Assembly (NCBI RefSeq): GCF_900102895.1
Contig: NZ_FNGD01000002.1
Coordinates: 310,001 to 374,000, forward strand
Reading direction: 5' to 3'
Source: Arthrobacter sp. ov407
GTDB lineage: Bacteria > Actinomycetota > Actinomycetes > Actinomycetales > Micrococcaceae
DNA: 64,000 bases
The translations under genes and the position numbers were made by a program. Within the stretch, counting starts at the first letter, position 1. The number at the start of each line of letters is the position of its first letter. This document shows, in pieces, positions 63,354 through 64,000 of the stretch. Below the pieces are notes generated by a model that saw only the letters and a program-made list of their open reading frames with translations, did not search any database and was not told the DNA's origin.

Positions 63354-64000
63354 CTATGACGGGTTGCTGGAGGCCGCCGGATCCGCGGCCCCGGGTTCGG
63401 CGCCGGGTTCGGATTTGTCCGGTCCGTCGGGCCCGTTCTTTGGCGGCCTTCGCATCGCGGCCCGCAGCTGGACGGCAGCGGCCACCACGATTCCCACGAG
63501 CAGGCAGCCGAAGCCCAGGACCACCGCGGCCGGCAGGGCGCTGTCCAGCTGGGACGGCTTCTCCGCGACCGGCACGGTCGCTTCGGGCAGCGTGGGCGCA
63601 GCGCTGGAGGGCGCGGGCGCCGCAGCAGATGCAGTCGTGGCGAGGTTTCCGCGCCGGTGGACCCGGATCCAGTCCGAAATCGATCCCAGCGGATTGACCT
63701 TGGTTTCCGGAACATCGGCCTTCAGTGCGGCCTCGGCGTTCAGCACGCCGAAGCCGTAGAGCGGATCCTTCCCTGGCGCCCCGGCGTCCTTGGCCGTGCT
63801 GACGATCCGGTTGATGACCTGGCTCGCGGACATCTCGGGCCATTTGGAGCGGATCAAGGCAGCGACGCCGGCAACGATGGGCGTGGCCCCGGACGTGCCC
63901 GCCCACTCGGCATAGCCGCCGTTGGGCATGCCGCCGACCAGGTCCTCGGCGGGAGCAGCGACGCCGATGCTGATGCCCTGTGAGGAGGAGTCGATGCTGG
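63354..64000 (-). CDS. Mycosin-like S8 subtilase, C-terminal part (5' end outside window)
   Basis: The frame runs to the right edge, so only ~215 residues are present. The catalytic Ser motif GTSGATPIVAGVAALI is present, followed by SASQVINRIVSTAKDAG and GFGVLNAEAAL typical of subtilases. A C-terminal membrane helix (AVVLGFGCLLVGIVVAAAVQL) and a short cytoplasmic tail follow, the plan of mycosins that serve type VII secretion. Asp and His of the triad lie outside the window. Confidence 0.85.
   Translation of the reverse strand, partial: SIDSSSQGISIGVAAPAEDLVGGMPNGGYAEWAGTSGATPIVAGVAALIRSKWPEMSASQVINRIVSTAKDAGAPGKDPLYGFGVLNAEAALKADVPETKVNPLGSISDWIRVHRRGNLATTASAAAPAPSSAAPTLPEATVPVAEKPSQLDSALPAAVVLGFGCLLVGIVVAAAVQLRAAMRRPPKNGPDGPDKSEPGAEPGAADPAASSNPS

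Overview
The window is a 64 kb piece of the chromosome of a high-GC actinobacterium, most likely an Arthrobacter/Pseudarthrobacter-type member of the Micrococcaceae. Grounds: GC-rich third codon positions, a WhiB regulator, a mycothiol S-conjugate amidase (Mca), actinobacterial families (DUF3499, DUF5719, DUF4245, DUF4307, TIGR03089), GTG/TTG starts, and many genes that appear to be leaderless. I see no rRNA, phage, insertion sequence or CRISPR; this is mostly core chromosome.

Layout. 0-8 kb: end of a protein O-mannosyltransferase, an acyl-CoA synthetase, a DUF1461 membrane protein, an L,D-transpeptidase, S-adenosylhomocysteinase, Trm112-like and DUF3499 proteins. 8-22 kb: the cell-envelope and division block also known from mycobacteria (DUF3499, zincin-like protein, WhiB2) with a very large membrane glycosyltransferase and its DUF5719 partner, then TIGR03089, GtrA, purK-purE, an LCP cell-wall ligase, manA and a FemX-type aminoacyltransferase. 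22-28 kb: galE, glpX, DUF4245, carbonic anhydrase, fumC, a von Willebrand A protein. 28-31 kb: a self-contained TetR/DHA2 efflux pair with an obvious operator. 31-44 kb: mixed small genes, a frameshifted NUDIX gene, an orphan prepilin-type peptidase, PhoH, a short-chain Z-prenyl synthase next to a TrhA protein (as in Mycobacterium), a DUF255 thioredoxin-fold protein, mca, and a secreted phosphoesterase. 44-54 kb: greA, rhomboid, threonine dehydratase, AI-2E family permease, galM/galK, thiolase, Bax-inhibitor-1 family protein, a secreted protein. 54-60.5 kb: a branched-chain amino-acid ABC transporter (livHMGF plus convergent livJ). 60.6-64 kb: an unusual UAA-anticodon tRNA, an ACT-GNAT fusion, a type II NADH dehydrogenase with a Rex-like operator, and a partial mycosin-like subtilase.

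The strongest window-wide signal is regulatory. At eighteen starts a TAnnnT hexamer lies exactly six or seven bases before the start codon with little or no Shine-Dalgarno sequence, which is the geometry of a leaderless mRNA. In two of these (ldt, galK), and probably a third (the DUF1461 gene), the leaderless start opens a 9 to 15 codon mini-ORF whose stop overlaps the start of the real gene, suggesting leader-peptide coupling. The large glycosyltransferase gene appears to use a non-canonical ATT start in a TAATT overlap with whiB2. Other unexplained structure: a 294-bp nested inverted repeat (34478-34771) and four intergenic tandem-repeat arrays, two of which contain the stop codons of the flanking genes.

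All family calls come from reading the translated sequences; no database search was possible. Start codons were chosen from Shine-Dalgarno or leaderless-promoter geometry.
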